Shown here: piece after piece, positions 49,236 through 58,059 of the stretch
Position numbering within the stretch: position 1 is the stretch's first letter
Layout of the letters: every line of letters begins with the position of its first letter
NCBI GenBank assembly: GCA_964549615.1
Contig: CAZJVP010000076.1
Span: forward strand, 33,802 to 97,801
Reading direction: 5' to 3'
Source: CAYVLA01 sp964549615 [NCBI: uncultured Thermococci archaeon]
Lineage (GTDB): Archaea; CAYQAE01; CAYVLA01
Length of the DNA: 64,000 bases
The notes under the pieces: generated by a model
Told to the model about the DNA's origin: nothing
What the model saw: the letters and a program-made list of their open reading frames with translations, nothing else
The model's database searches: none
Translations under genes and position numbers: made by a program

Positions 49236-49346
49236 TTCTGCTGCAAATAGGCATCTGCGCCAAAAATAGTGCGTCCGAAAAGCACTCGAATATCGGCTCA
49301 ATGCCAATGCTTTTGTGGTCGACAAGTTTGCGGGAGGTGAGAAAGG

Positions 49347-49799
49347 ATGTTTAGTGAGAAGCGCGCAATCACGCCTGTCATAGCGACTCTCTTGCTGATC
49401 GCCATCACGGTTGCAGCGGTTGCAGGGTTCTACATCTTCTACAACAACTTCATCAGGCAGCAGAATGTGGGGAGTAGGCAGCCATCCGTTGTCATCCTGG
49501 GTCCCAGCACCGGATCTACGGGCGATGCGGTCACGGTCTCCATCAAGAATACCGGAAACGTGGACATCCCTAGCATCACGGTGCGACACAACACTGCGGC
49601 CTTGGGTACATGGACTACCGCATTGAGTTTCCCAGCGGTCAATGCTACCAGCCCCCTCAGACCGAACCAAGTGATCACAGCCACAGGCACGTTGAATGCT
49701 CCGTCGACCTCGGCCCCGCCACGCTGGGAGGTGCAGGTGACGGCTAGCACGGCCGGCGGAAGCAGCGTAATGGACGTTCTGGTGATCAAGCGGGAGTAA
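49347..49799 (+). CDS. Small archaeal type IV pilin (class III signal peptide)
   Basis: 150 residues. The N-terminus M-F-S-E-K-R-A-I-T-P-V-I-A-T-L-L-L-I-A-I-T-V has the basic residues, the prepilin-peptidase-type cleavage region (K-R-A-I/T) and the uninterrupted hydrophobic helix of archaeal pilins and archaellins. A beta-rich domain follows (VTVSIKNTGNVDIPSITVRH). The R-A-I-T-P-V-I-A start is typical of the abundant 'pilin/archaellin N-terminal' family. GGAGGTGA lies 7 bases upstream. Its own promoter and its position after the motor genes suggest that it is the major subunit. Confidence 0.85.
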   Translation: MFSEKRAITPVIATLLLIAITVAAVAGFYIFYNNFIRQQNVGSRQPSVVILGPSTGSTGDAVTVSIKNTGNVDIPSITVRHNTAALGTWTTALSFPAVNATSPLRPNQVITATGTLNAPSTSAPPRWEVQVTASTAGGSSVMDVLVIKRE

Positions 49800-50478
49800 G
49801 GCCCATGAACCACTCTCTCCTTGGGAATGCAGTCCAGGGACCCGACTGTTTCGCTGGTGTGCGATCGATGGTCGCTTCCCCGGCTTGCATTCTTTTTTCC
49901 CGTTTCTTCGTTTTCGGCATCACATTTGTCACGACATTGTTGGGGTTAGGATTTGAGCCGGCATCTGGGGCTGTCTCGTATTCTCGCCCATATGAGCAGT
50001 GTTCGAGGTCTTCGTGTTGGTCCACGGCTGGATAGCGGGGGGGTCAGTGGAGGAGGGCGGCGTTTGAGCTCCCTCCGTTCTCAAGCAAGACAAGTGGTGG
50101 ACGAGTTCCGTGGTAGTTGAGGTGATTAGCCGAGGCCCGAGCAAAGACGATCTAGGCCTAGGCGAAAAATGTAGTATAGCGATAGACAACTCATGATCGC
50201 CCAGATGTTGCATACCGCGGCAAAGGCCATGGACAGGTTCACGGCGAGCAGGGCTGCAGAGCCGCCTTGAGAAGCGCTCCGGACCGGCACAGCGTGATGA
50301 GGATAAAGGTGATGAGGCACGAGTGGAGGGCCTTGTAGGCGACGAAGAGAACTGATCCCATCCGGGCGAGTTCCTGACAGGGGGGCCCGGACTTTGTGAA
50401 AACCTGATACGTGAGTAAGTTTTGCGCGAATTTTCGCGCTGGCAGCCGAAAAAGTAGAAAAAGGCACAATTAGAGTCT
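49800..50478. other. Long intergenic region with possible gene remnants
   Basis: No convincing intact gene. On the minus strand between about 50126 and 50469, two adjacent frames each give a hydrophobic helical stretch (M-G-S-V-L-F-V-A-Y-K-A-L then L-I-T-F-I-L-I-T-L; and L-S-M-A-F-A-A-V-C-N-I-W then L-S-L-Y-Y-I-F-R-L-G). They would join by one frameshift near 50250, so a decayed membrane-protein gene is possible. No clear TATA box is seen before the ABC gene at 50479. Confidence 0.3.
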
Positions 50479-51390
50479 TTGGTTGTGCGGGTTCTTGACC
50501 TAGAAAATGTCAGGAAGAGATACGGCAGATTCGTTGCACTGGACGGCGTCACCATTCAGGTTGAGGCTTGTCGGTGCTTCGGACTGATCGGTCCAAACGG
50601 CGCCGGCAAGTCCACCCTTGTTAGGATTGCCGCGGGCATACTGACCAACTACGAGGGCCGGGTTCGTGTGTTCGGTCTGGACATGAGGAGGGAGGCCGGC
50701 GAGGCGAAGAAGAGGATCGGATACCTGCCGGAGGAACCGAGCCTATATCCCAGGCCGACGGCGCGGGATCTTCTGAAGTACTTTGCTCGGCTCTACGGCT
50801 GCCAGGCGACTGAAGAGAGGATCGATGCTGTGCTGTCTTTCGTTGGCCTGCGGGACAGGGCGGATGATAGGGTTGGGAACTTCTCCAAGGGCATGAGGCA
50901 ACGGCTTGCGATAGCAAGGGCGTTGGTGCATGAGCCTGACCTACTCATGCTTGACGAGCCCACGATGGGCCTGGACCCGGCCACGGCAGACCGCATAAGG
51001 AGCTTCATGCTGGCCGAGAGGGAGGAAGGTAAAACCATCCTTCTTTGCACCCACTATATGGACGAGGCCGAGGCCCTGTGCGACAGGGTCGGGGTCATTG
51101 ACGGGGGCAAGCTTGTCGCCTCGGGCACGGTCAGCGAGATAAAGCGACTGTGCGGGCCGGAATCAAACAGGCTCGAGGTCCTGCTGGAGAACCCCAGCCT
51201 GAACGAGGCCCAACTTTCGGTTTTCAAGTCCTACCGGATGATCCCCAATGGGATAACCGGGGAGGCCGATATGGATGAGGCCTATCGTGCGCTGCGGCCG
51301 AACGGCGTGATCTCGATCCGTCAAGTCATGCCGAGCCTCAAGGAGTGCTTCATCATGCTCACGAAGAGGGATGGGATTGAGGCCGAATGA
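50479..51390 (+). CDS. ABC-2 type transporter ATPase
   Basis: 303 residues. Walker A GPNGAGKSTLVRIAAG lies near 37-52, signature NFSKGMRQRLAIARAL and Walker B LLMLDEPTMGLDP near 150, and H-loop LLCTHYMDEAE follows. A C-terminal regulatory tail completes it. This is the CcmA/NatA-type subunit of drug, Na+ or lipid exporters. The start is TTG 50479 or GTG 50485. Its end overlaps the following permease-protease gene by 20 bases, so the three genes form one exporter unit. Confidence 0.88.
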   Translation: MVVRVLDLENVRKRYGRFVALDGVTIQVEACRCFGLIGPNGAGKSTLVRIAAGILTNYEGRVRVFGLDMRREAGEAKKRIGYLPEEPSLYPRPTARDLLKYFARLYGCQATEERIDAVLSFVGLRDRADDRVGNFSKGMRQRLAIARALVHEPDLLMLDEPTMGLDPATADRIRSFMLAEREEGKTILLCTHYMDEAEALCDRVGVIDGGKLVASGTVSEIKRLCGPESNRLEVLLENPSLNEAQLSVFKSYRMIPNGITGEADMDEAYRALRPNGVISIRQVMPSLKECFIMLTKRDGIEAE

Positions 51391-53170
51391 CGACGGCCTC
51401 CTCGCCGTCGTAGAATTCGAGACCGCCGCCACGCTTGCCGACCGAAGGTATTTGGTTGCGCTACTCCTGCAGACCCTCATGTTGGCCATCATGGTCCCCA
51501 TGCTCGTCGAGTATGCACGCGACGTCAGCCAGGGAATGGATGTTCTTTCGTCAAGGGCCGAGGGTTTTGCCCCGATCGGAGTATGGGGAGAAGGGGGCTC
51601 GCTTCTTGAGACCATGTTGCACGAGGAGAAAAGGCTCAAGCTGGAGCATGTCGGGTCGGAGGCTGAGGCCTGGGCAGGCCTTGAGTCAGGCAGGTTCTGC
51701 TTGATAGTCGGGATTACGAGCGTGCCCGAGATGACGATTCGCTACGTGGTAAACCACCGGGATCCACGCTCGGCCTCGGCAAGGGCGATCCTAGAGCTGG
51801 TTTTTGCGTCGTACCAGAGGACGAAGCAAAGGACTCTTCTCCAAGAGGTTGCTGCCCAAGCTCCAGCGGGGGACTGGAATCTGTCCCAGAACGGGGTCGG
51901 ATCGCTCGTCGACTCCTACCTCCGGCCGATCAGGTTGAAGGTCTCAAGCATCCAGGCCGCTTCCACCCTGCCCAGCGACCTTGGAGACCGGCTGAACTCG
52001 ACCGCGTCCCTGGCTCAAGGTTTCGGCAGCCCTGAGGGGAAAACCAGTGCCGACTCAGGTTCCGATGGTGGGCAGTTTTTCTCGCTGGTCTTGCTGTCAT
52101 TTGGGCTGTTCTTCCCGCTTCTCTCTAGCTCGGGCATCCTGATCGAGTCGGTGATCAGCGAGAAGGAACGCCGCACCGTGGAGGCCCTCCTCGCGGCTCC
52201 AAGCCGACCAAGAAACTTCCTGATCGGCAAGTTCGTTTCAGGCTTTCTCCTCTCATCTCTTCAGGTTCTTGCCCTGCTGTTCCTTCTTGCATGCTTGATG
52301 AGGATCCTGAACATACCCGCAGTCGCCGGCTGCATCCTGATTATCTCCTTCATGGTCCTCTCCGCCGCGACGCTCGTTTCGACCTTGTGCATGGGATCAA
52401 AGGAGGTCAATCTGGCCGCAACAATCCTGTACGTCGTAGCCTTCGTATTGCTTCTGGGCCCCCTGATCTTGCCAGGCTCGTTGGCATGGATCAGTCCCTT
52501 CACGCCGTTGGTGAGGCTTGCGGCCGGGGGGCAAGTGGACCCAGCTAGCGCTGCGGCGCCGCTTCTAGGGTCACTGGTCATTTCGGCAGTTCTGCTCTTC
52601 GTTTCCGATTCGATCTTCGGAAGGGAGGAGTTCTTGTTCGGCCCCAGGCCGTCATTCAGGGAACTGCTCAGATCCTGGGTGGAGGGAAGGACGCGCGGCT
52701 TCGGGTCCCAGGCCCTGTGGGTCGCCGGTATGGCGGCATTCGCCACGGTTCCTGCGATGATCTTCCCAAGCCTTTTCCTGCTGCCATCCGTTGCCTTCTT
52801 CGGCCGCTTCGGGTTCTTCATCGCCCTTGTCTTTGCCGCGTTCGTCGAGGAGTACTTCAAACCGTATGGCGTGTACGTTCTCTCGCCCAAACTTGCTGCC
52901 GGGAGGTTGGTTGCTTTTGGGGCGCTGTCAGGTTTGTCGTTTTCCTGCGTTGAGAACGTGCTCTTCACGTTCGCCCTCCTCGGCACCGGCGCTCTCACCG
53001 GGCCTCTGGTCCTAGCACGTTACTGTCTCGCCCCGCTTGTCCACGTCGGGCTAAGCATCCTTGTCGTTCTGGGACACTCCAAGGGCCGCGGCACCAAGAT
53101 ATTGGCCCTCACGGCCGCCTCGTTCGCCCATGCCTCGTACAACCTCCTGGCCCTGCTCGTGGTGACCTAG
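51371..53170 (+). CDS. ABC-2 permease fused to a PrsW-type intramembrane protease
   Basis: 599 residues. Residues about 1-430 are an ABC-2 permease with an N-terminal helix, a large external region and SVISEKERRTVEALLAAP (the coupling motif) followed by five helices. After a cytoplasmic linker, residues about 455-599 are a PrsW-like protease: EEYFK at 493-497 (E-E-x-x-K), F-x-x-x-E-N ending at 529, P-L-V-H with His 558 and HASYN with His 587 and Asn 591. PrsW enzymes are metal-dependent site-1 type membrane proteases. The frame is continuous, with no stop or gap at the junction. It may process or release the exported substrate. Confidence 0.8.
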   Translation: MGLRPNDDGLLAVVEFETAATLADRRYLVALLLQTLMLAIMVPMLVEYARDVSQGMDVLSSRAEGFAPIGVWGEGGSLLETMLHEEKRLKLEHVGSEAEAWAGLESGRFCLIVGITSVPEMTIRYVVNHRDPRSASARAILELVFASYQRTKQRTLLQEVAAQAPAGDWNLSQNGVGSLVDSYLRPIRLKVSSIQAASTLPSDLGDRLNSTASLAQGFGSPEGKTSADSGSDGGQFFSLVLLSFGLFFPLLSSSGILIESVISEKERRTVEALLAAPSRPRNFLIGKFVSGFLLSSLQVLALLFLLACLMRILNIPAVAGCILIISFMVLSAATLVSTLCMGSKEVNLAATILYVVAFVLLLGPLILPGSLAWISPFTPLVRLAAGGQVDPASAAAPLLGSLVISAVLLFVSDSIFGREEFLFGPRPSFRELLRSWVEGRTRGFGSQALWVAGMAAFATVPAMIFPSLFLLPSVAFFGRFGFFIALVFAAFVEEYFKPYGVYVLSPKLAAGRLVAFGALSGLSFSCVENVLFTFALLGTGALTGPLVLARYCLAPLVHVGLSILVVLGHSKGRGTKILALTAASFAHASYNLLALLVVT

Positions 53171-54340
53171 TTGGATGCTCAAGTCGTCCGTGCCATCGCT
53201 TCCAAGGAGCTTGCCGACATCCTTTCCCAGAGGGTCTACTGGCTCGCTTTCGCGCTGGAGCTCATAGTGGTTCTGGGGATCATCCTTCTCGGGGTCGCCT
53301 TTGCCAGCTTGGCCAACCCTGACAAGACTGCCTACAACCTGCCCGCCTTGGGGCTCCAACTGGGCTTGCTCGAATCGAGCCGTTCGCCCTCCGGCCAGAT
53401 CATACTGGACTGCTTGGTGGGCGAGAGGATAGAGCTCCGGCCATTGAGCGATCTTGACGCGGCCAGGAGAGAGGTGGAAAGCGACAGGCTAATGGGAGCG
53501 ATCGTGATAGGCGAGGAGAACCGCTCCGACCAGACCATCCCGGTTCTGCTCCTTACCGATCCCTCTAAACCCTACGAGAGCGTGGTGAGGGCCAGGGTGG
53601 AGAACGCAGTGGAGGAGGCGAATGAGAGGCTGTCCTCCCTCCGGGTGGCGTCCCTTGGCCTGGAGGGAGCAGCGTCCCTTTCGGTCTCCGCCTCCTTTGT
53701 GGGCAGGTCCAGCCTGCCGATGTCCTCGCCCGACTTCGTCGAGGCCATGTACCTCATGATCGTTCCCCTGGTCCTCATCCTGCCCATCCTGCTCTCGGCG
53801 AACATAACGTCGGACTCCATAGTGGGGGAGAAGGAGGCCGGAACCTTGGGGATATTGATGGCCTCCCCGGTCTCCAGGTTCGACATTATCCTGGGAAAAG
53901 TCCTTCCCGTGTTGGGCTTGGCGAATCTGCAGCTTGTCGCCTGGATCTTCCTGCTGGAGAACAACCTTCTCGGCAGGATCACGATATTCAACAAGGGGCC
54001 CCTCCTCCTTCTCCTCAACCTAGGCGGGCTATGTTTCATTGGGGCAACGGTTGTGGTGTCCGCGAAATCCGAGTCCTCAAAGGAGAGCAACCTCTACCTG
54101 ACGCTTCTTGTAATCGCGCTCATCTTTCCCCTGCTTTTGGGCCTCCCCGACCTCGGGCCTGCGACGCGGATCGTTGATGACCTCTTGCTCGTGAGGCTCA
54201 TCGCGAATGCGGCGGCCTCCCCGCGGCTGCCGCTTGGGGAGCTGGCAGGGGATCTCTGCGTGCTGGGCGGGGCGGCCTTGGTGGTCCTTGGGGCGTGCGT
54301 TCTTTCCATCAAGGGCCTTGAGCCGCCCCCGAGCAGGTGA
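53171..54340 (+). CDS. ABC-2 permease, second subunit
   Basis: 389 residues. The N-terminal helix (VYWLAFALELIVVLGIILL) is followed by an external region of about 150 residues, then SDSIVGEKEAGTLGILMASP (ABC-2 coupling motif) and five or six helices. The TTG at 53171 starts one base after the stop of the permease-protease fusion. Together with the ATPase at 50479 they make a heterodimeric ABC-2 exporter. The end of the gene is followed by two AT-rich promoter-like boxes. Confidence 0.82.
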   Translation: MDAQVVRAIASKELADILSQRVYWLAFALELIVVLGIILLGVAFASLANPDKTAYNLPALGLQLGLLESSRSPSGQIILDCLVGERIELRPLSDLDAARREVESDRLMGAIVIGEENRSDQTIPVLLLTDPSKPYESVVRARVENAVEEANERLSSLRVASLGLEGAASLSVSASFVGRSSLPMSSPDFVEAMYLMIVPLVLILPILLSANITSDSIVGEKEAGTLGILMASPVSRFDIILGKVLPVLGLANLQLVAWIFLLENNLLGRITIFNKGPLLLLLNLGGLCFIGATVVVSAKSESSKESNLYLTLLVIALIFPLLLGLPDLGPATRIVDDLLLVRLIANAAASPRLPLGELAGDLCVLGGAALVVLGACVLSIKGLEPPPSR

Positions 54341-54461
54341 GAATCAATTGAATGGTTCCCATTGCCAGTCAGGGTGGAGTTTTGGCTTGGGACCGCACCT
54401 CGGTATTTATTATTGCGGGCGGGTTCGCGGACTACGGTAGTTAGTTCAATTATGCTGAATA

Positions 54462-54472
54462 ATATTTAAATA
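54462..54472 (+). promoter_or_regulatory. TATA box for the pilin-like surface-protein run
   Basis: ATATTTAAATA, with another AT-rich box (GGTATTTATTATT) about 60 bases upstream. The predicted start near 54493 gives a leader of about 32 bases before the TTG at 54525. Confidence 0.5.
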
Positions 54473-54524
54473 GCGGAAACCAAGCTAGAACTATTCACAC
54501 AGACCGGGGCAGCGGGGTCGCTAC

Positions 54525-55652
54525 TTGGGATATGGTCGTCTCCTTCAGAGGTTCCGGCAGGACCAGCGGGCGTTGGAGATGGACTACATGCTTTCCCTCG
54601 TCGTCTTCATACTGTCCCTCGCCTTCACCTTCCTCATCCTCACACAGTACATGGATCTTAAGGCCGTGGAGGTGGGGGAGGTCAACCGCAAGCTTGCCTG
54701 CTTGAGGCTCGTGGATGACCTCACGGGCTCGCCCGGCTGGATCGGCGGCAGGACGGACTGGGAAGCCTGGGTTTCACTGCTGGATTTGCAGGAAAAGGTG
54801 AACGACGAAAGCCTATCACTCGGTCTGCGCAGGAACGACCGTTTCTTCGGATTCGACATCATCGTCCCGGCGGCCTCCGATCCGGTGATGCAGACCGCGG
54901 GGCAGGACTCCATCCTGAGCGTGGTGGAAGCGCTGAAAAAGGAGGGGGCGGCCGTCGTGGAGGCCGGCGGCGTCTGCCAGGCGGTGTTTCTTGTAGATAC
55001 CTTGAGCCAGAATGGCTCGATAGTCTTCCCGGGATCGGTCGACAACGCGACCACGCACATCGGAACCTTCTTCGCGGGAGGGGAGCTGACCATCCTGGTC
55101 TCCGATACCAGGGCGGATGGAGCGCTTCGCTACGACACGATCCTCGTGGGCAACACAACGCTGAGGGAGGGGGAGCAATTCACCGCTGGGGGCAGGGACT
55201 TCCAGGTCAGGACGATCGACCAGGAGAGGGTCCTCCTCTCAGGGTACGTCGTTGACGGATTCATACTGCCGAATCTGGACCTGCACTTCCACGACCTAGC
55301 CGTCCGGATGCTCTCCTCAGCCGGGGTTAGGTACAGCTACTGTCAACGGTTCGTAAGCGCAGGTTCAAGCGTCGAGTACGCCCTGTTCTGCAGGAGCAAG
55401 GACAAGTTCGTTGGAGATCTCATCGAGCTGAGCACGCGAAAGATCGAGGCGCTGCGGGACTTCGTTCCCTACGGGATAGCGAAGGCCCTTCTTGGGCTTC
55501 AGTACGACTTCAACCTCAGGCTTACGCGGGATCGTGATGGGGCCGTCCTCCTCGACTATGGGGAGCTTGTGCCGGTCTCCGACACTGCAAGGGCCGAGAG
55601 GCAGGTTGGCCTTGACGGCGAGCCATGCACCCTGGTGGTCAACGTATGGTAG
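54525..55652 (+). CDS. Pilin-like anchored extracellular protein (minor pilin type)
   Basis: 375 residues. A charged N-terminus (R-F-R-Q-D-Q-R-A-L-E-M-D) is followed by one hydrophobic helix at about 21-42 (YMLSLVVFILSLAFTFLI) and then V-E-V-G-E-V-N-R-K-L-A-C-L-R-L-V-D-D-L, the profile of archaeal type IV pilin-like proteins. The rest is beta-rich, extracellular and has no recognised domain. It is followed by two larger proteins with the same anchor layout, so the three may form one surface assembly. Confidence 0.7.
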   Translation: MGYGRLLQRFRQDQRALEMDYMLSLVVFILSLAFTFLILTQYMDLKAVEVGEVNRKLACLRLVDDLTGSPGWIGGRTDWEAWVSLLDLQEKVNDESLSLGLRRNDRFFGFDIIVPAASDPVMQTAGQDSILSVVEALKKEGAAVVEAGGVCQAVFLVDTLSQNGSIVFPGSVDNATTHIGTFFAGGELTILVSDTRADGALRYDTILVGNTTLREGEQFTAGGRDFQVRTIDQERVLLSGYVVDGFILPNLDLHFHDLAVRMLSSAGVRYSYCQRFVSAGSSVEYALFCRSKDKFVGDLIELSTRKIEALRDFVPYGIAKALLGLQYDFNLRLTRDRDGAVLLDYGELVPVSDTARAERQVGLDGEPCTLVVNVW

Positions 55653-55662
55653 GTGGGGATAG

Positions 55663-58059
55663 TTGATCCGAACCTATGAGGCCGGCATCGCGGTGTTGAT
55701 CGTGCTCATCGCCCTCATCCAGTTCGTGGTGCTATCGGCAGGGAGACTGGGCGAGCAGTGGGACAGCACGGAGTTGGATGTTGAGGTGAAGAAGGCCCTG
55801 CAGGACTTCCAGGTATCCGGCTCCTCGGAGGCCTTCAAGAGGTACTCCAAGATAAGGGACCCGGATCTCCTCCGCATGCCGCAGAGCGAGAGCGTTGGGT
55901 ACAGGCTCCTCATAAACGGCGAGCCCGTGGACAAGACCGTGCCCCCCGAGGGCGTGGAGGTGGCTGCGACCGACGCCAAGATCTTCCACCTCTCCAGGGA
56001 CGCGATGAGGCTTGTGCCTTCGCTTCGGGCCCGGCTGCTCAGGAGCGACTATGTCCAGACTGCCGGCCGGACCATGGACTATGACAGCGTGGACGAACTC
56101 GGCGAACTGATACTAAGCATCATGTGGGACCAGGAGTCGGAGGACATCCTCAAGTCTAGGATCGGCACCCTGATGGACAACCAGAACGCCGACGGCGGCT
56201 GGGGGTTCGTGAAGGGGGAGGAGAGCGATACCCTGTGCACGAGCATGAGCATTAGGGCGCTGTCCGCATGGATCAAGAGGCGGGGAGGCGACCCCCTCTC
56301 GAACGCGACCGTCTCAAGGGGCATCTCGTGGCTTAAGAAGGGCGTGCACGCCGACGGGGGGTACGGCAGCAAGGAAAGGATCGAATCCTCGGTGGATATG
56401 ACCGCGCATGCGCTTTTGGCCTTCATGGCTGCCGGCGTCGGCCAGGGCGATCCCTGCGTTGTCGCTGCCCGGGACTTCCTTCTCAGGCTACAACGCCCCG
56501 ACGGGGGATTCCCCTTGGGTCGCAAGGGGGCAAGCCAGGTGTCGCCCACCGCCGTTGCGGTCGAGGCTTTGATGGCCGCGGGCGCCTCGCAGGACGCGGT
56601 CGAGCGGGGCCTGGCATACCTGGCCGGGGAGATGATAACCGACGGGAACTACACGATGAAGTTCGTCCCGGTCGGGGGCGATGGAACCTACGACGTGTAC
56701 CTCTACACTGGCTACGTGGTGGACTGCGAGCCCCGGGGGCACGAGTTCTGGGGGGAGTCCGCTGATGATTCGGCCGTGTTCATCTACGACGTCTACGGCG
56801 ATAGATCCAACATGACCGTTGTACTCAGGATCGACAGAAGCATGCTTGAGCCCCCGGAGAACAAGCAGAAGGTCGCGCTGGCTTTGAGCCACAACGAGAC
56901 CCCGGACACGACCGACTGGTGGATCCTCAACTCCGGCAACCCCCACACCTCGGGGCAGGGCAGGCCCATCGACAGCCCACAGTTCCTGCAGGAGGTCCGC
57001 GGCGCCTACCTTTACCTGACCATTACCGACCTTCAGGTGCCGCTGGAATACGACTTCTTCAGCGACGCAAGCGGCGACTGGCTGATAGCCATCGTGGGCG
57101 ACGGGCCCCATCCCATCAAGGACAACCCGGGGAGGGGATACCTCATCGGGTACTGGAGCCCCTGGATGAAAGCGTTCCAGTTCAGCAACATCCTCGCCTG
57201 GAGGGCGTGGAGCCCAAGGATCAACCGGGTCTGCCTGGATGTCGACTGCGACTTTGAGTTTGACGACATGCGCCTAACCATCGGCGACTCGCTCACGATC
57301 AACGGGCGGCAATGGATCCTGGGCATGCAGCAGACCGAGGACGAGGTCAACCTGACCTTCTACCAGCCCGAGCTTGGCCTTTCAAGGTCGTACTACCCGC
57401 TGAAGTACAATCTCTCCACCATTCCCAGGGCCGCCTCCGGCATGTACCACTTCGGGGTGATATCGGTCGTCAACAAGCCGTCGTTCAGCAGGGACTACAA
57501 GGTGGTCCTCCGGGATTCGGTGGAGGCGGGAGTCTACGACGAGGCGTACATCTGGAACGGCACGACGTGGAACCTATTCCGACAGGGCTCGATATGGAAC
57601 GAGAGCGGCACCCTATGGTTGGTGGGGATCGAGGACGACTTCCTAACCCTGACGAGGAGGATCCCGGTCATCTCCACAGGGGTTTCCGGCTCCTGGACGA
57701 CCAGCCTGGTGGCCGAGGGGGACTTCCTCAAGGTTGACGTCTCCCGCCAGGGCCCCAAGGAGGTCTGGATGGGGCTCTTCTACGATTCATCCGAGGTGGA
57801 CAGGGTCGTATTCGACGATTCCCGGTCGGTGCCCTTCAGGCAGGATTTCGGGGTGTGGGGCGGGCTTCGCGAGACGAGCAAGGTGTACCATGCAATGGCT
57901 ATAGCCGAAGGCTGGCTCGCCGACCCGGCCTCGGTCAGGAGCCTGCACACCATTGCCGACCTCTGCCAACAGGCGATCAAGTTCAGGAAGGAGTATAACT
58001 CGGTCATCGAGGATAAGCTGAGCGTGGAGGCTTGGTTTAAGTCCCAAGGAGGGGGCTAG
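55663..58059 (+). CDS. Pilin-anchored protein with a prenyltransferase/squalene-cyclase-like toroid
   Basis: 798 residues. The N-terminal helix (AGIAVLIVLIALIQFVVLS, about 7-25) is followed by soluble sequence. Residues about 165-330 contain three D-G-G-W/F/Y repeats typical of alpha/alpha-toroid folds: QNADGGWGFVKG near 173, K-K-G-V-H-A-D-G-G-Y-G near 229 and R-P-D-G-G-F near 278, with L-S-A-W-I-K-type helices between them. The rest is beta-rich. Toroids of this kind occur in terpene cyclases, prenyltransferases and complement-like thioester proteins. No catalytic D-x-D-D motif is seen, so a binding role is more likely. The start is TTG 55663. Confidence 0.75.
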   Translation: MIRTYEAGIAVLIVLIALIQFVVLSAGRLGEQWDSTELDVEVKKALQDFQVSGSSEAFKRYSKIRDPDLLRMPQSESVGYRLLINGEPVDKTVPPEGVEVAATDAKIFHLSRDAMRLVPSLRARLLRSDYVQTAGRTMDYDSVDELGELILSIMWDQESEDILKSRIGTLMDNQNADGGWGFVKGEESDTLCTSMSIRALSAWIKRRGGDPLSNATVSRGISWLKKGVHADGGYGSKERIESSVDMTAHALLAFMAAGVGQGDPCVVAARDFLLRLQRPDGGFPLGRKGASQVSPTAVAVEALMAAGASQDAVERGLAYLAGEMITDGNYTMKFVPVGGDGTYDVYLYTGYVVDCEPRGHEFWGESADDSAVFIYDVYGDRSNMTVVLRIDRSMLEPPENKQKVALALSHNETPDTTDWWILNSGNPHTSGQGRPIDSPQFLQEVRGAYLYLTITDLQVPLEYDFFSDASGDWLIAIVGDGPHPIKDNPGRGYLIGYWSPWMKAFQFSNILAWRAWSPRINRVCLDVDCDFEFDDMRLTIGDSLTINGRQWILGMQQTEDEVNLTFYQPELGLSRSYYPLKYNLSTIPRAASGMYHFGVISVVNKPSFSRDYKVVLRDSVEAGVYDEAYIWNGTTWNLFRQGSIWNESGTLWLVGIEDDFLTLTRRIPVISTGVSGSWTTSLVAEGDFLKVDVSRQGPKEVWMGLFYDSSEVDRVVFDDSRSVPFRQDFGVWGGLRETSKVYHAMAIAEGWLADPASVRSLHTIADLCQQAIKFRKEYNSVIEDKLSVEAWFKSQGGG

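Noticed and set aside
49129-50499. Three copies of TTCTTGACC (about 49129, 49152 and 50490) as a regulatory repeat
   Set aside because: The third copy is inside the coding part of the ABC ATPase and the motif is short, so chance is a sufficient explanation.
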